A stretch of 20,472 nt of DNA, taken from NCBI GenBank assembly GCA_002449785.1, contig DJXP01000029.1:1-20472 (forward strand), in the 5' to 3' direction. Position numbers and translations under genes: made by a program. Of this stretch, positions 1 to 6,580 are shown piece after piece; position 1 is the stretch's first letter; the number at the start of each line of letters is the position of its first letter. The stretch is from Clostridiales bacterium UBA7001. GTDB lineage: Bacteria > Bacillota > Clostridia > TANB77 > CAG-508. The notes below the pieces were generated by a model that saw nothing but the letters and a program-made list of their open reading frames with translations, did not search any database and was not told the DNA's origin.

Positions 1-968
1 ACGTTGACTGCCCAGGACACGCTGATTATGTTAAAAACATGATTACAGGTGCTGCACAAATGGATGGTGCAATATTAGTTGTATCTGCAGCTGATGGACC
101 AATGCCTCAAACAAGAGAGCATATATTACTTGCAAGACAAGTTGGTGTTAAATATATCGTTGTATACTTAAATAAATGCGATATGGTTGACGATCCAGAA
201 TTATTAGAATTAGTTGAAATGGAAGTAAGAGATCTATTATCTAAATATGATTTCCCAGGAGATGATATTCCAATTATTAAAGGTTCTTCATTAAAAGTAT
301 TAGAGTCTACATCTACAGATCCTAACGATCCAGTTTATGCTCCAATTAAAGAATTAATGGAAGCAGTAGATTCTTATATCCCAACACCAGACAGACCAAC
401 TGATCAACCATTCTTAATGCCAGTTGAAGATGTATTCACAATTACAGGACGTGGAACAGTTGCTACTGGTAGAGTTGAAAGAGGTGTTGTTAAAGTTTCT
501 GATGAAGTTGAAATCGTAGGATTATCAACTGAAAGAAGAAAAACAGTTATTACTGGTGTTGAAATGTTCAGAAAATTATTAGACCAAGCTGAAGCTGGTG
601 ATAATATAGGTGTTCTATTAAGAGGTATTGATAGAAAAGATATCGAAAGAGGTCAAGTTATATCAAAACCAGGAACAATTCATCCACACACAAAATTCAA
701 ATCAGAAGTTTATGTTCTAACAAAAGAAGAAGGTGGAAGACATACACCATTCTTCAATGGATATAGACCACAATTCTATTTCAGAACAACAGACGTTACA
801 GGTGTTATTGATTTACCTGCAGGTGTTGAAATGGTAATGCCAGGTGATAATGTTTCTATGACAATAGAATTAATTACACCAATCGCTATCGAAAAAGGAT
901 TAAGATTTGCTATTCGTGAAGGTGGTAGAACAGTAGGTTCTGGTGTAGTTTCTGATATAATTGAATAA
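1..968 (+). CDS. tuf: Elongation factor Tu, C-terminal part (5' end cut by window)
   Basis: EF-Tu carries aminoacyl-tRNA to the ribosome as a GTP complex. The reading frame is open from base 3, giving 321 residues before the TAA stop, so roughly the first 80 residues of a ~395-400 residue protein lie outside the window. The first readable residues are VDCPGHADYVKNM, the G3 (DxxG) switch region. NKCD (G4) follows about 45 residues later, and GSSLKVLE near the end of the G domain is the SAL-type G5 region. Domain 2 starts near PTDQPFLMPVEDVFTITGRGTVATGR, written here only as the stretch around bases 395-465, and domain 3 includes GGRHTPFF and NGYRPQFYFRTTDVTG. All of this is textbook EF-Tu and shows no damage. 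The gene ends just before a strong terminator, so it looks like the last gene of its operon. Confidence 0.98.
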   Translation, partial: VDCPGHADYVKNMITGAAQMDGAILVVSAADGPMPQTREHILLARQVGVKYIVVYLNKCDMVDDPELLELVEMEVRDLLSKYDFPGDDIPIIKGSSLKVLESTSTDPNDPVYAPIKELMEAVDSYIPTPDRPTDQPFLMPVEDVFTITGRGTVATGRVERGVVKVSDEVEIVGLSTERRKTVITGVEMFRKLLDQAEAGDNIGVLLRGIDRKDIERGQVISKPGTIHPHTKFKSEVYVLTKEEGGRHTPFFNGYRPQFYFRTTDVTGVIDLPAGVEMVMPGDNVSMTIELITPIAIEKGLRFAIREGGRTVGSGVVSDIIE

Positions 969-1005
969 TATTATAAAAAATATTAATTAGGATTATAAAA
1001 GTAAG

Positions 1006-1046
1006 GGGAATTTATATGTATTTAGGTACATATAGATTCTCTTTTT
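1006..1046 (+). terminator. Intrinsic terminator of tuf
   Basis: Bases 1006-1020 pair with 1027-1041 over 15 bp, including two G-U pairs, around a six-base loop (TTTAGG). Five T residues follow at 1042-1046. It lies 37 bases after the tuf stop and should end the tuf transcript. Confidence 0.85.
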
Positions 1047-1048
1047 AT

Positions 1049-1301
1049 ATGTTACAATTCACAGCCTTTAAGTTTTACTATAAGCTAGTTATTTTAAATT
1101 TTTGAAAAAATAAAGCGACTTGAAAGTAATTTTTGTTTAAAAATCTTTATTAATTTTACGGAAAGAGTTCAAGCTTGCCTTGGAAGGGTGCCGTAAAATT
1201 ACTTTAGATTTTTAATAAAAATTAGCTTGAACTAGCAATTTTTTCAAAAATTTAAAATAACTAGCTTAATATGTAATATCATTGGCTGTGAATTGTAACA
1301 T
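1049..1301. repeat. 253-bp nested palindrome, MITE-like element
   Basis: The outer arms 1049-1066 and 1284-1301 are perfect 18-bp inverted repeats (ATGTTACAATTCACAGCC and its complement). The inner arms 1081-1111 and 1238-1268 are perfect 31-bp inverted repeats. A third, imperfect pair is 1127-1161 with 1191-1224. A further 10-bp pair is AGTTCAAGCT at 1166-1175 with its complement at 1224-1233. The centre (about 1162-1190) is less AT-rich than the arms. No credible gene lies inside. The element sits exactly between the T tract of the tuf terminator and the promoter of the next gene. The size, terminal inverted repeats and lack of coding capacity fit a miniature inverted-repeat transposable element. 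No clear target duplication is visible, so a folded RNA or DNA element is also possible. Confidence 0.75.
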
Positions 1302-1338
1302 TAAGTTGTATTTCTTGAAAGTCTTTTTTTCCTTTCTA

Positions 1339-1367
1339 TTGACTGAAATTGTATTTTCATATAGAAT
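1339..1367 (+). promoter_or_regulatory. Sigma-A-type promoter for the 1429 gene
   Basis: TTGACT at 1339-1344 and TAGAAT at 1362-1367 are separated by 17 bp. Transcription would start near 1374, about 55 bases before the ATG. The promoter lies outside the palindrome's right end, so the element does not supply it. Confidence 0.65.
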
Positions 1368-1428
1368 AGAGTTATTAAAATAAGTCCAGTTTACTAATAA
1401 AAATAGTAAATGAAAGAAGGAATAATAT

Positions 1429-2190
1429 ATGGATAAAATAACTTTTACGAATTTATTAAAAGAAATAGGGGATGGTTTGAGACAAAACAAGGCTTTGATT
1501 GATAAGACTTTAAATGAAGAATATAGTAAGGGAGCTCCTGTTGCATTTAGTAAAATTGAAAATATAGTAAAAGATTTTCAAAATATTGACAGTTTTAAAT
1601 CTGAAGGCAAAAAAATTGCCATATGTTATGATGGACGACCTGAAATAACTTTGACATATATATTAGATTCAATTGTATTTAATAATAATATTACATATTG
1701 CATAAATGGAAATAAAAAAATAAATAATGTTTTAATAGATATTGTACAAGATAGTTTTTTAAATTGCAGAATAAAAAACGAGTGGATAAGTTATGATGAA
1801 AAGTATAACGAAATATATTTAAGAGATACAGAAAAATATTTTGATAAACTAGTATATATTGGTGACTATTTTGAATATGAAAGATTTTGCACATTTTTTA
1901 AAAAGCCAGTTGAATATAATAATTATGGATATATAAAGTTATATATTGATAAGAAAAAACATAATGATATATATAGAAAAATAATGGAATATGCATACAA
2001 GGAAAATATATATTTGGAATATTATAATGATGTAAGAGATTTCATTTTAGAAAGTAAAAAAAGTGATTGTGCGGTTTTATATTTAGATGATCCAAATCTT
2101 TTAAATAAAGCTCAAAAAATGATAAAAGCAGGTGAACTTATAATTAATAATTTCCCATTTGATGAATATAAGTTTAAAGTTTTAAGATAA
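1429..2190 (+). CDS. Hypothetical protein, 253 aa, faintly aldehyde-dehydrogenase-like
   Basis: I do not recognise this protein with confidence. It is a 253-residue soluble protein, rich in Lys, Asn, Tyr and Ile, with no signal peptide or clear membrane segment. The ATG at 1429 has AGAAGG eight bases upstream. Several stretches recall the back half of the aldehyde dehydrogenase fold: ICYDGRPEITL near residue 65, FDKLVYIGD near 138, NNYGYIKLYID near 164, and a C-terminal segment ending GELIINNFPFDEYKF near 236-250. In ALDHs these positions correspond to nucleotide-fold strands and the 'VNN.P' segment near the C terminus. It has no ALDH catalytic Cys motif and is only about half the usual ALDH length, so a catalytic role is doubtful. 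It has its own promoter and stands alone before plsX. The ALDH link is a tentative inference from memory of patterns, not a domain hit. Confidence 0.8.
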   Translation: MDKITFTNLLKEIGDGLRQNKALIDKTLNEEYSKGAPVAFSKIENIVKDFQNIDSFKSEGKKIAICYDGRPEITLTYILDSIVFNNNITYCINGNKKINNVLIDIVQDSFLNCRIKNEWISYDEKYNEIYLRDTEKYFDKLVYIGDYFEYERFCTFFKKPVEYNNYGYIKLYIDKKKHNDIYRKIMEYAYKENIYLEYYNDVRDFILESKKSDCAVLYLDDPNLLNKAQKMIKAGELIINNFPFDEYKFKVLR

Positions 2191-2235
2191 TGTAATCAAT
2201 AAGGAATGACTTAACGGTCAAATTAAGGAAAAATA

Positions 2236-2264
2236 TTGATTTTTTAGCATAAAATATGTAGAAT
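2236..2264 (+). promoter_or_regulatory. Promoter of plsX
   Basis: TTGATT at 2236-2241 and TAGAAT at 2259-2264 are 17 bp apart. A short inverted repeat, TAGCTTGAGCTA (2270-2281), lies at the expected start site and touches the AGGAGG ribosome site at 2281-2286. It could be a small operator or a translation-modulating hairpin. No FapR-type operator is visible. Confidence 0.55.
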
Positions 2265-2294
2265 ATATATAGCTTGAGCTAGGAGGAAATAAAA

Positions 2295-3311
2295 GTGAAA
2301 ATATTATTAGATGCAATGGGTGGAGATAATGCACCAATTGCTACTATAAAAGGAGCTATTAAAGCTTCTAAAGAAATTGATTCAGAAATTATTTTAATAG
2401 GAAATGAAGAAATAATAAATTCTAAAATTAAAGAATTTTATGGTAAAAGCCTTTCAGAGATAACAAATAAAATAACAATTAAACATACTACAGAACAAAT
2501 AGAAATGGAAGATATTCCAACTATTGCAATAAAGCATAAAAAAGATTCTTCAATGGTTGTTGGATTTAGGATGCTAAAAGAAGGTGAAGGAGATGTTTTT
2601 ATATCTGCTGGAAATTCTGGTGCTTTACTTACAGGTGCAACTCTTCTTGTTGGAAGAATTAAAGGTATAGATAGACCAGCAATAGCTCCAATGTTACCTG
2701 CTTATAAGAAAAGTTTTATGCTAATGGATGCAGGAGCTAATACAAATTGCAAACCTATAAATTTAATTCAATTTGCTCAAATGTCTTCAATATACCTAAA
2801 AAATACATTTGGAATTGAAAATCCAAGAGTTGGGCTTTTAAATATTGGAACAGAAGAAACAAAGGGTAACGATTTAGTAAAAGAAACATATAATTTATTA
2901 AAAGAACATAGCAAGGAATATGGAATTAATTTTATAGGTAATGTTGAAGGAAGAGATTGTTTTTCGGGTGAAGTTGATAGTGTTATTACAGATGGATTTA
3001 CTGGAAATGTATTTTTGAAAACAACAGAAGGACTAGGTAAACTTGTAAAAAGAAACTTAACTGAAAGCTTAAAAAGAAATATATTAACTACAATAGGTGC
3101 AATACCTTGTCTTCCAGCAATTAAAAGATTTTCTAAGACAATGGATTATAAAGAATATGGAGGAGCATTATTCTTAGGTGTAAAAAAACCTGTTGTAAAA
3201 GCTCATGGAAGTAGTGATGAATATTTATTTTATTTTACAATAAAACAAGCTGAAAAATTTGTGAAAAGTAATGCTGTTGAGAAAATGAGAGAAGAATTTG
3301 AAAAAAAATAA
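2295..3311 (+). CDS. plsX: Phosphate acyltransferase PlsX
   Basis: PlsX converts acyl-ACP and phosphate to acyl-phosphate, the acyl donor for PlsY in the first step of glycerophospholipid synthesis. It is a peripheral membrane enzyme. The 338-residue length is normal. Family motifs run in order: LLDAMGGDNAP at residues 4-14, GNSGALLTGATLLVGR (mid N-terminal half), RPAIAPMLP, MDAGANTNC, LLNIGTEETKGN, EGRDCFSG, TDGFTGNVFLKTTEG, and the C-terminal GGALFLGVKKPVVKAHG. Translation starts at a GTG (2295) preceded by AGGAGGA seven bases upstream; no better ATG is in frame. acpP follows 86 bases later from its own promoter. The pair makes functional sense because ACP is the carrier of PlsX's substrate. 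The rpmF-type partner or fab genes often seen beside plsX are absent. Confidence 0.97.
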   Translation: MKILLDAMGGDNAPIATIKGAIKASKEIDSEIILIGNEEIINSKIKEFYGKSLSEITNKITIKHTTEQIEMEDIPTIAIKHKKDSSMVVGFRMLKEGEGDVFISAGNSGALLTGATLLVGRIKGIDRPAIAPMLPAYKKSFMLMDAGANTNCKPINLIQFAQMSSIYLKNTFGIENPRVGLLNIGTEETKGNDLVKETYNLLKEHSKEYGINFIGNVEGRDCFSGEVDSVITDGFTGNVFLKTTEGLGKLVKRNLTESLKRNILTTIGAIPCLPAIKRFSKTMDYKEYGGALFLGVKKPVVKAHGSSDEYLFYFTIKQAEKFVKSNAVEKMREEFEKK

Positions 3312-3318
3312 AAAATAC

Positions 3319-3346
3319 TTGACATTTTTTTAACTATATATATAAT
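3319..3346 (+). promoter_or_regulatory. Promoter of acpP
   Basis: A perfect TTGACA (3319-3324) and a perfect TATAAT (3341-3346) are separated by 16 bp. This is the strongest promoter sequence in the window, which suits the high ACP level cells need. It starts only eight bases after the plsX stop. Confidence 0.85.
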
Positions 3347-3397
3347 AAGTCTATAATGATTATTAATTGTGTGAAACAAAAAGGAGGATATATAAAT

Positions 3398-3637
3398 ATG
3401 AATACAGAGGAAATTTTTGAGAAAGTTAAAGCTATAATAGTTGAGCAATTAGGAGTAACAGAAGGTTCTGTTACAATGGAAGCTTCTTTTATAGATGATT
3501 TAGGAGCAGATTCATTAGATATAGTTGAACTTGTTATGGCATTAGAAGAAGAATTTGATATGGAAATTCCAGATAGTGATGCAGAAAAAGTTGTAACTGT
3601 AAATGATGTTGTTGAATATATTAAAGATAATGTATAA
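3398..3637 (+). CDS. acpP: Acyl carrier protein
   Basis: ACP is the small acidic carrier that holds fatty-acyl chains on a phosphopantetheine arm during fatty-acid and phospholipid synthesis. The 79-residue protein has the standard helix I, loop and helix II arrangement, with the attachment motif LGADSLDIVEL; Ser39 is the phosphopantetheine site. The C-terminal segment has IPDSDAEKVVTVNDVVEYI, as in most ACPs. The start is ATG 3398, not the upstream in-frame ATG at 3356, because AGGAGG lies at 3382-3387 at good spacing and the family begins near this residue. A strong promoter and terminator flank the gene, so it can be a single-gene transcript in addition to any read-through from plsX. Confidence 0.97.
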   Translation: MNTEEIFEKVKAIIVEQLGVTEGSVTMEASFIDDLGADSLDIVELVMALEEEFDMEIPDSDAEKVVTVNDVVEYIKDNV

Positions 3638-3667
3638 TATATTAAATTTTATAATTTACATAGTAAT

Positions 3668-3692
3668 AAAAAAGCTCTTGAAGAGCTTTTTT
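3668..3692 (+). terminator. Intrinsic terminator of acpP
   Basis: An 11-bp perfect stem (AAAAAAGCTCT at 3668-3678 with its complement at 3682-3692) closes a three-base loop. The T-rich right arm serves as the U tract. The symmetry would allow action in both directions. Confidence 0.85.
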
Positions 3693-3751
3693 ATTTTATG
3701 GGAAAGTAATAAGAAAATTGTATGTAATTGTTGTTTTCTAAATAAAATTGT

Positions 3752-3780
3752 TTGCAATTTACATAAAACCATAGTATAAT
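3752..3780 (+). promoter_or_regulatory. Promoter of the Sel1-repeat pseudogene
   Basis: TTGCAA at 3752-3757 and TATAAT at 3775-3780 have a 17-bp spacer. The transcription signals remain intact although the gene downstream is broken. AAAGGAG at 3807-3813 gives a ribosome site before ATG 3824. Confidence 0.6.
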
Positions 3781-3823
3781 AGTATTTACTAAAATAAGGC
3801 TTATAAAGGAGAATTCATATATT

Positions 3824-4509
3824 ATGAGTGAAAAAGAGTCAAATAATAAACAAATAGAACAATTACTTCTTATTATGCAAAACTCTGATAATATGGATGA
3901 AAAAGAAGCAACACTTAACGAAATACAAAGACTTGCAGGAGAAGGAAATGATGATGCGAGATTAGTATTAGCAATATTAATTACTGAAGGAAATGGAGTT
4001 GATAAAAATCCTGAAAAAGGATTTAAAATAATAGAAGAACTAACAGAAAATGGAAATTATAATGCCAAAAAACTTTGGCAGCATTATATTCTGCCGGAGT
4101 TGGTACTCCTAAAAATATAAAAAAAGGAATAAGTTTATATTAGGAATTAGCTAAAGAAGGTGATCTTGAAATACAACTTCAGTTAGGTTCTATATATTAT
4201 TATGGTTTATTTGGTGTTGAAATAGACAAAGAAAAAGGAATGGAATTAATAGAAAATTGTGCTAAAAATGGTTATGATCTGGCTCAAATGACTTTAGCAA
4301 ATATATTATATGAAAATTTAGAAGAATTAACATTATTAAATAGTAATTTATGTAATTGTTTTTATTTTGTATATTTTCGAAAATTGAATAATTTAAAAAT
4401 AATAGGTTGTAAATTAGATAATTTAGAAGTTATTGAACGATTAAAACATAATTTGAGTAACAAAATAAAAATATCATATTCTACTAAAAGATATTATAAG
4501 ATAGGATAA
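3824..4509 (+). pseudogene. Sel1/TPR-like repeat protein, frameshifted and interrupted, with LRR-like tail
   Basis: The first 90 residues read as Sel1-type helical repeats (AGEGNDDARLVLA, then EGNGVDKNPEKGF, then ENGNYNAK). At about 4067-4072, a run of six A residues, the repeat pattern moves to another frame. It continues there as SAGVGTPKNIKKGISLY, meets TAG at 4141-4143, and goes on as ELAKEGD, LQLGSIYYYG and EKGMELIENCAKNGYDLAQ. Loss of one A plus a TGG-to-TAG change (Tyr-Trp-Glu is usual here) would explain both lesions. After 4300 the same frame turns into Leu/Asn-rich sequence (NLEELTLLNSN, LNNLKIIGCKLDNLEVI) resembling leucine-rich repeats, so the gene may also be a fusion. Sel1 proteins usually act as interaction scaffolds; no specific role can be given here. 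A homopolymer sequencing error could account for the frameshift but not for the TAG. Confidence 0.8.
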
Positions 4510-4549
4510 TAATGAAATAAAACAATATTATATATATAATAAAAAATAA

Positions 4550-4578
4550 TTGTAATTATCAAAAAAAAATTATATAAT
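4550..4578 (+). promoter_or_regulatory. Probable promoter of rnc
   Basis: TTGTAA at 4550-4555 and TATAAT at 4573-4578 are 17 bp apart. The start site would be about 20 bases before the GTG, leaving room only for the GGAGG ribosome site at 4591-4595. Confidence 0.5.
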
Positions 4579-4604
4579 ATACAAGTAATGGAGGAACAAT
4601 ATAA

Positions 4605-5291
4605 GTGATAAACAAATTAGAAAAACTAGAAGAAGAAATAGGGTATGTATTTAAAAATAAAAATTTACTGATTACAGCGCTAACTCACACATCATATGCA
4701 TATGAGAATAAAGTTAAAAGCTATGAAAGACTAGAATATTTAGGTGATAGCATTCTAGAATTTATAAGTAGTAAATATCTATTTAATAATTACGAAAATT
4801 TGTCAGAAGGAGAGATGACTAAAGTTAGAGCTTATGCTGTTTGTGAAGATAGCCTGTTTGAAATTGCAAATAAGCATAATTTTAGTGATTTCTTATATTT
4901 AGGTAAAAGCGAAAAGGCTGGAAATTCAGATAAAAAAGCTATTCTTGCAGATTGTGTAGAAGCAGTTATTGCAGGAATATATTTAGATTCAGGCGATATT
5001 AGTATTGTGGAAAAGTTCATTCTTGATAATATAAAAGATAAAGTAGAGTATGGTAGCCATAATGTAGGATTAAAAGACTATAAAACGGTTCTTCAAGAAA
5101 AGCTTCAAGCTCATGGAGAAGTTTTTATTAAATATGAAATAATAAATGAACAAGGGCCTGATCACAATAAAACATTTACAGCAGAAGTAAAATGTAATGG
5201 AAGAAGCTTGGCCATTGGAAGTGGAAGAAGTAAAAAACATGCTGAGATGGAAGCTGCTAAAAAAGCTTTGGAAAATATGGAGGAAAAATGA
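4605..5291 (+). CDS. rnc: Ribonuclease III
   Basis: RNase III cuts double-stranded RNA, processing rRNA precursors and regulating mRNAs and antisense pairs. The 228-residue protein has the usual two domains. The catalytic domain (about 1-150) has the signature ERLEYLGDS at residues 41-49, with acidic metal ligands around Glu44 and Asp48 and the second acidic pair in DCVEAVIAG (Asp116, Glu119). The double-stranded RNA binding domain (about 155-226) begins DYKTVLQEKLQAHG and ends SGRSKKHAEMEAAKKALE. The start is GTG 4605 with GGAGG ten bases upstream. The stop overlaps the ATG of the radical SAM gene by four bases (ATGA), which implies translational coupling. In many clostridia rnc follows acpP and precedes smc; here a broken Sel1 gene separates it from acpP. 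Confidence 0.97.
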   Translation: MINKLEKLEEEIGYVFKNKNLLITALTHTSYAYENKVKSYERLEYLGDSILEFISSKYLFNNYENLSEGEMTKVRAYAVCEDSLFEIANKHNFSDFLYLGKSEKAGNSDKKAILADCVEAVIAGIYLDSGDISIVEKFILDNIKDKVEYGSHNVGLKDYKTVLQEKLQAHGEVFIKYEIINEQGPDHNKTFTAEVKCNGRSLAIGSGRSKKHAEMEAAKKALENMEEK

Positions 5292-6355
5292 AGAAACAAT
5301 ATATCATTCCAATATTTGTACCGCACTTGGGGTGCCCAAATGATTGCACATTTTGTAATCAAAGAAAAATAAGTGGTCAAATGAAAAATATAACTGAAAA
5401 TGATGTAATTGATACAATTGAATTTTATTTAAGTAATTTTAAAGAAAAAAATGCATATAAAGAAGTGGCTTTTTATGGTGGTAGTTTTACTGGAATTGAT
5501 GAAGAATTACAAGAAAGACTTTTAAAAGTTGTATATGATTACATAAAAGAAAAGAAAATTGATGGAATAAGAATTTCAACAAGACCAGATTATATAGATA
5601 AGAAAACTTTAAAAAGACTAAAAAAATATAAAGTAAAAACAATAGAGCTAGGCGTTCAATCGACAAATGACTTTATTTTAGCTAAGTGTAAAAGAGGGCA
5701 TACATATAAAGATGTTATTAAAGCTTCTAAACTTATTAGAAGATATAGATTTAATTTAGGACATCAAATGATGATTGGTCTTCCAGATAGTACAGAAAAA
5801 GACGATATACAAACTGCAAAAGACTTAATAAAATTAAAGCCTAAAATAGTAAGAATTTATCCTGTTTTAATAATTAAAGGAACAGAACTTGAAGAAGAAT
5901 ATAATCAGGGAAAATATGAGCCATTGCAAGTAGGACAAGCTGTTGAAAGATGTAAAGAATTATGCTATTTGTTTAATAAAAAGAAAATAAGAGTAATTAG
6001 AATTGGACTTCAAAATACTGAAACTATTTCTTCACCAACAAATGAGTCAAGCGAAGTTGTAGCAGGACCGTATCATGAGAATTTTAGACAATTAGTTGAA
6101 TCTTCTATTTATTATGATACTATACTTGAAAAGGTAAAAAAAGTAAATACAAAAGCAAAAGAAATTGAAATAACTGTAAATCCTCAAGATGTTAATAATG
6201 TTGTTGGATATAAAAAAGAAAATATAAATAAATTAAAAGAATTCTATGATTTAGATGTTGTTATAAAGCAAGATATAAAACAATCACCAAATAAAATAGA
6301 TGTTAGAATGTCAAAAAAACATAAAGATTTTAAAGATGATGATGAAAATGTTTAA
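5288..6355 (+). CDS. Radical SAM protein of the Elp3-like family
   Basis: The protein binds a 4Fe-4S cluster and S-adenosylmethionine to generate radicals. The cluster motif CPNDCTFC (Cys16-x3-Cys20-x2-Cys23) lies near the N terminus and FYGGSFTG, about 65 residues on, is the SAM-contacting glycine motif. GVQSTND and GHQMMIGLPDST are conserved core strands. The 355 residues match the short bacterial 'elongator protein 3-like' radical SAM proteins encoded beside rnc and smc in clostridia. It lacks the acetyltransferase domain of true Elp3, so tRNA-wobble modification cannot be assumed. The tail around residues 290-350 contains NPQDVNNVVGYKKENINKLK, which resembles a KH-type RNA-contact loop. 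The start overlaps the rnc stop by four bases. The usual next gene, smc, is missing. The substrate is unknown. Confidence 0.88.
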   Translation: MKKQYIIPIFVPHLGCPNDCTFCNQRKISGQMKNITENDVIDTIEFYLSNFKEKNAYKEVAFYGGSFTGIDEELQERLLKVVYDYIKEKKIDGIRISTRPDYIDKKTLKRLKKYKVKTIELGVQSTNDFILAKCKRGHTYKDVIKASKLIRRYRFNLGHQMMIGLPDSTEKDDIQTAKDLIKLKPKIVRIYPVLIIKGTELEEEYNQGKYEPLQVGQAVERCKELCYLFNKKKIRVIRIGLQNTETISSPTNESSEVVAGPYHENFRQLVESSIYYDTILEKVKKVNTKAKEIEITVNPQDVNNVVGYKKENINKLKEFYDLDVVIKQDIKQSPNKIDVRMSKKHKDFKDDDENV

Positions 6356-6397
6356 GTCTATTGAGGCAAATATTATATTTTTAAAGTAAAATTTTTC

Positions 6398-6426
6398 TTG
6401 ACATTTAAAAAACAAACTATTATAAT
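6398..6426 (+). promoter_or_regulatory. Strong promoter upstream of a short terminated transcript
   Basis: A perfect TTGACA (6398-6403) and a perfect TATAAT (6421-6426) have the ideal 17-bp spacer. Transcription should start near 6433 and meets a terminator within about 45 bases. Confidence 0.8.
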
Positions 6427-6432
6427 TATAAA

Positions 6433-6480
6433 AAATTTAAGGGGCAGAGTCAGTAATTATTTACTGGTTTTGCTTTTTTT
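6433..6480 (+). ncRNA. Candidate ~45-nt leader or small RNA
   Basis: The interval from the expected start of the 6398 promoter to the T tract at 6474-6480 would be a transcript of roughly 45-50 bases, almost all of it one hairpin. It has no open reading frame of note. It could be an attenuated leader of the Rpn gene, whose first codon is about 100 bases further on, or a separate small RNA. This is inferred from promoter and terminator sequence only. Confidence 0.4.
6444..6480 (+). terminator. Hairpin terminator or attenuator before the Rpn gene
   Basis: GCAGAGTCAGTAA (6444-6456) pairs with 6461-6473 over 13 bp, three or four of them G-U, around the loop TTAT. Seven T residues follow. It may end transcription from the radical SAM gene, from the 6398 promoter, or both. 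Confidence 0.75.
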
Positions 6481-6580
6481 ATTTCAATTTATTTTATTCT
6501 ATAAAAAATTTCTCGAGAAAGTTTCTTTGTAGATGATCTCTACTATTTCAAAAATAAAAATATGTGAAAGGAGTATGTGT

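Noticed and set aside
969..1428. Riboswitch or T-box leader between tuf and the next gene
   Set aside because: No T-box or known aptamer sequence is visible. The promoter of the next gene lies after the palindrome, so the palindrome is not in that gene's leader.
2191..2294. FapR operator before plsX
   Set aside because: The TTAGTACCTA-type inverted repeat expected for FapR is absent.
3356..3397. Longer acyl carrier protein starting at the upstream ATG
   Set aside because: The ribosome site at 3382-3387 lies inside that extension and the family starts at 3398; the upstream ATG also falls too close to the promoter.
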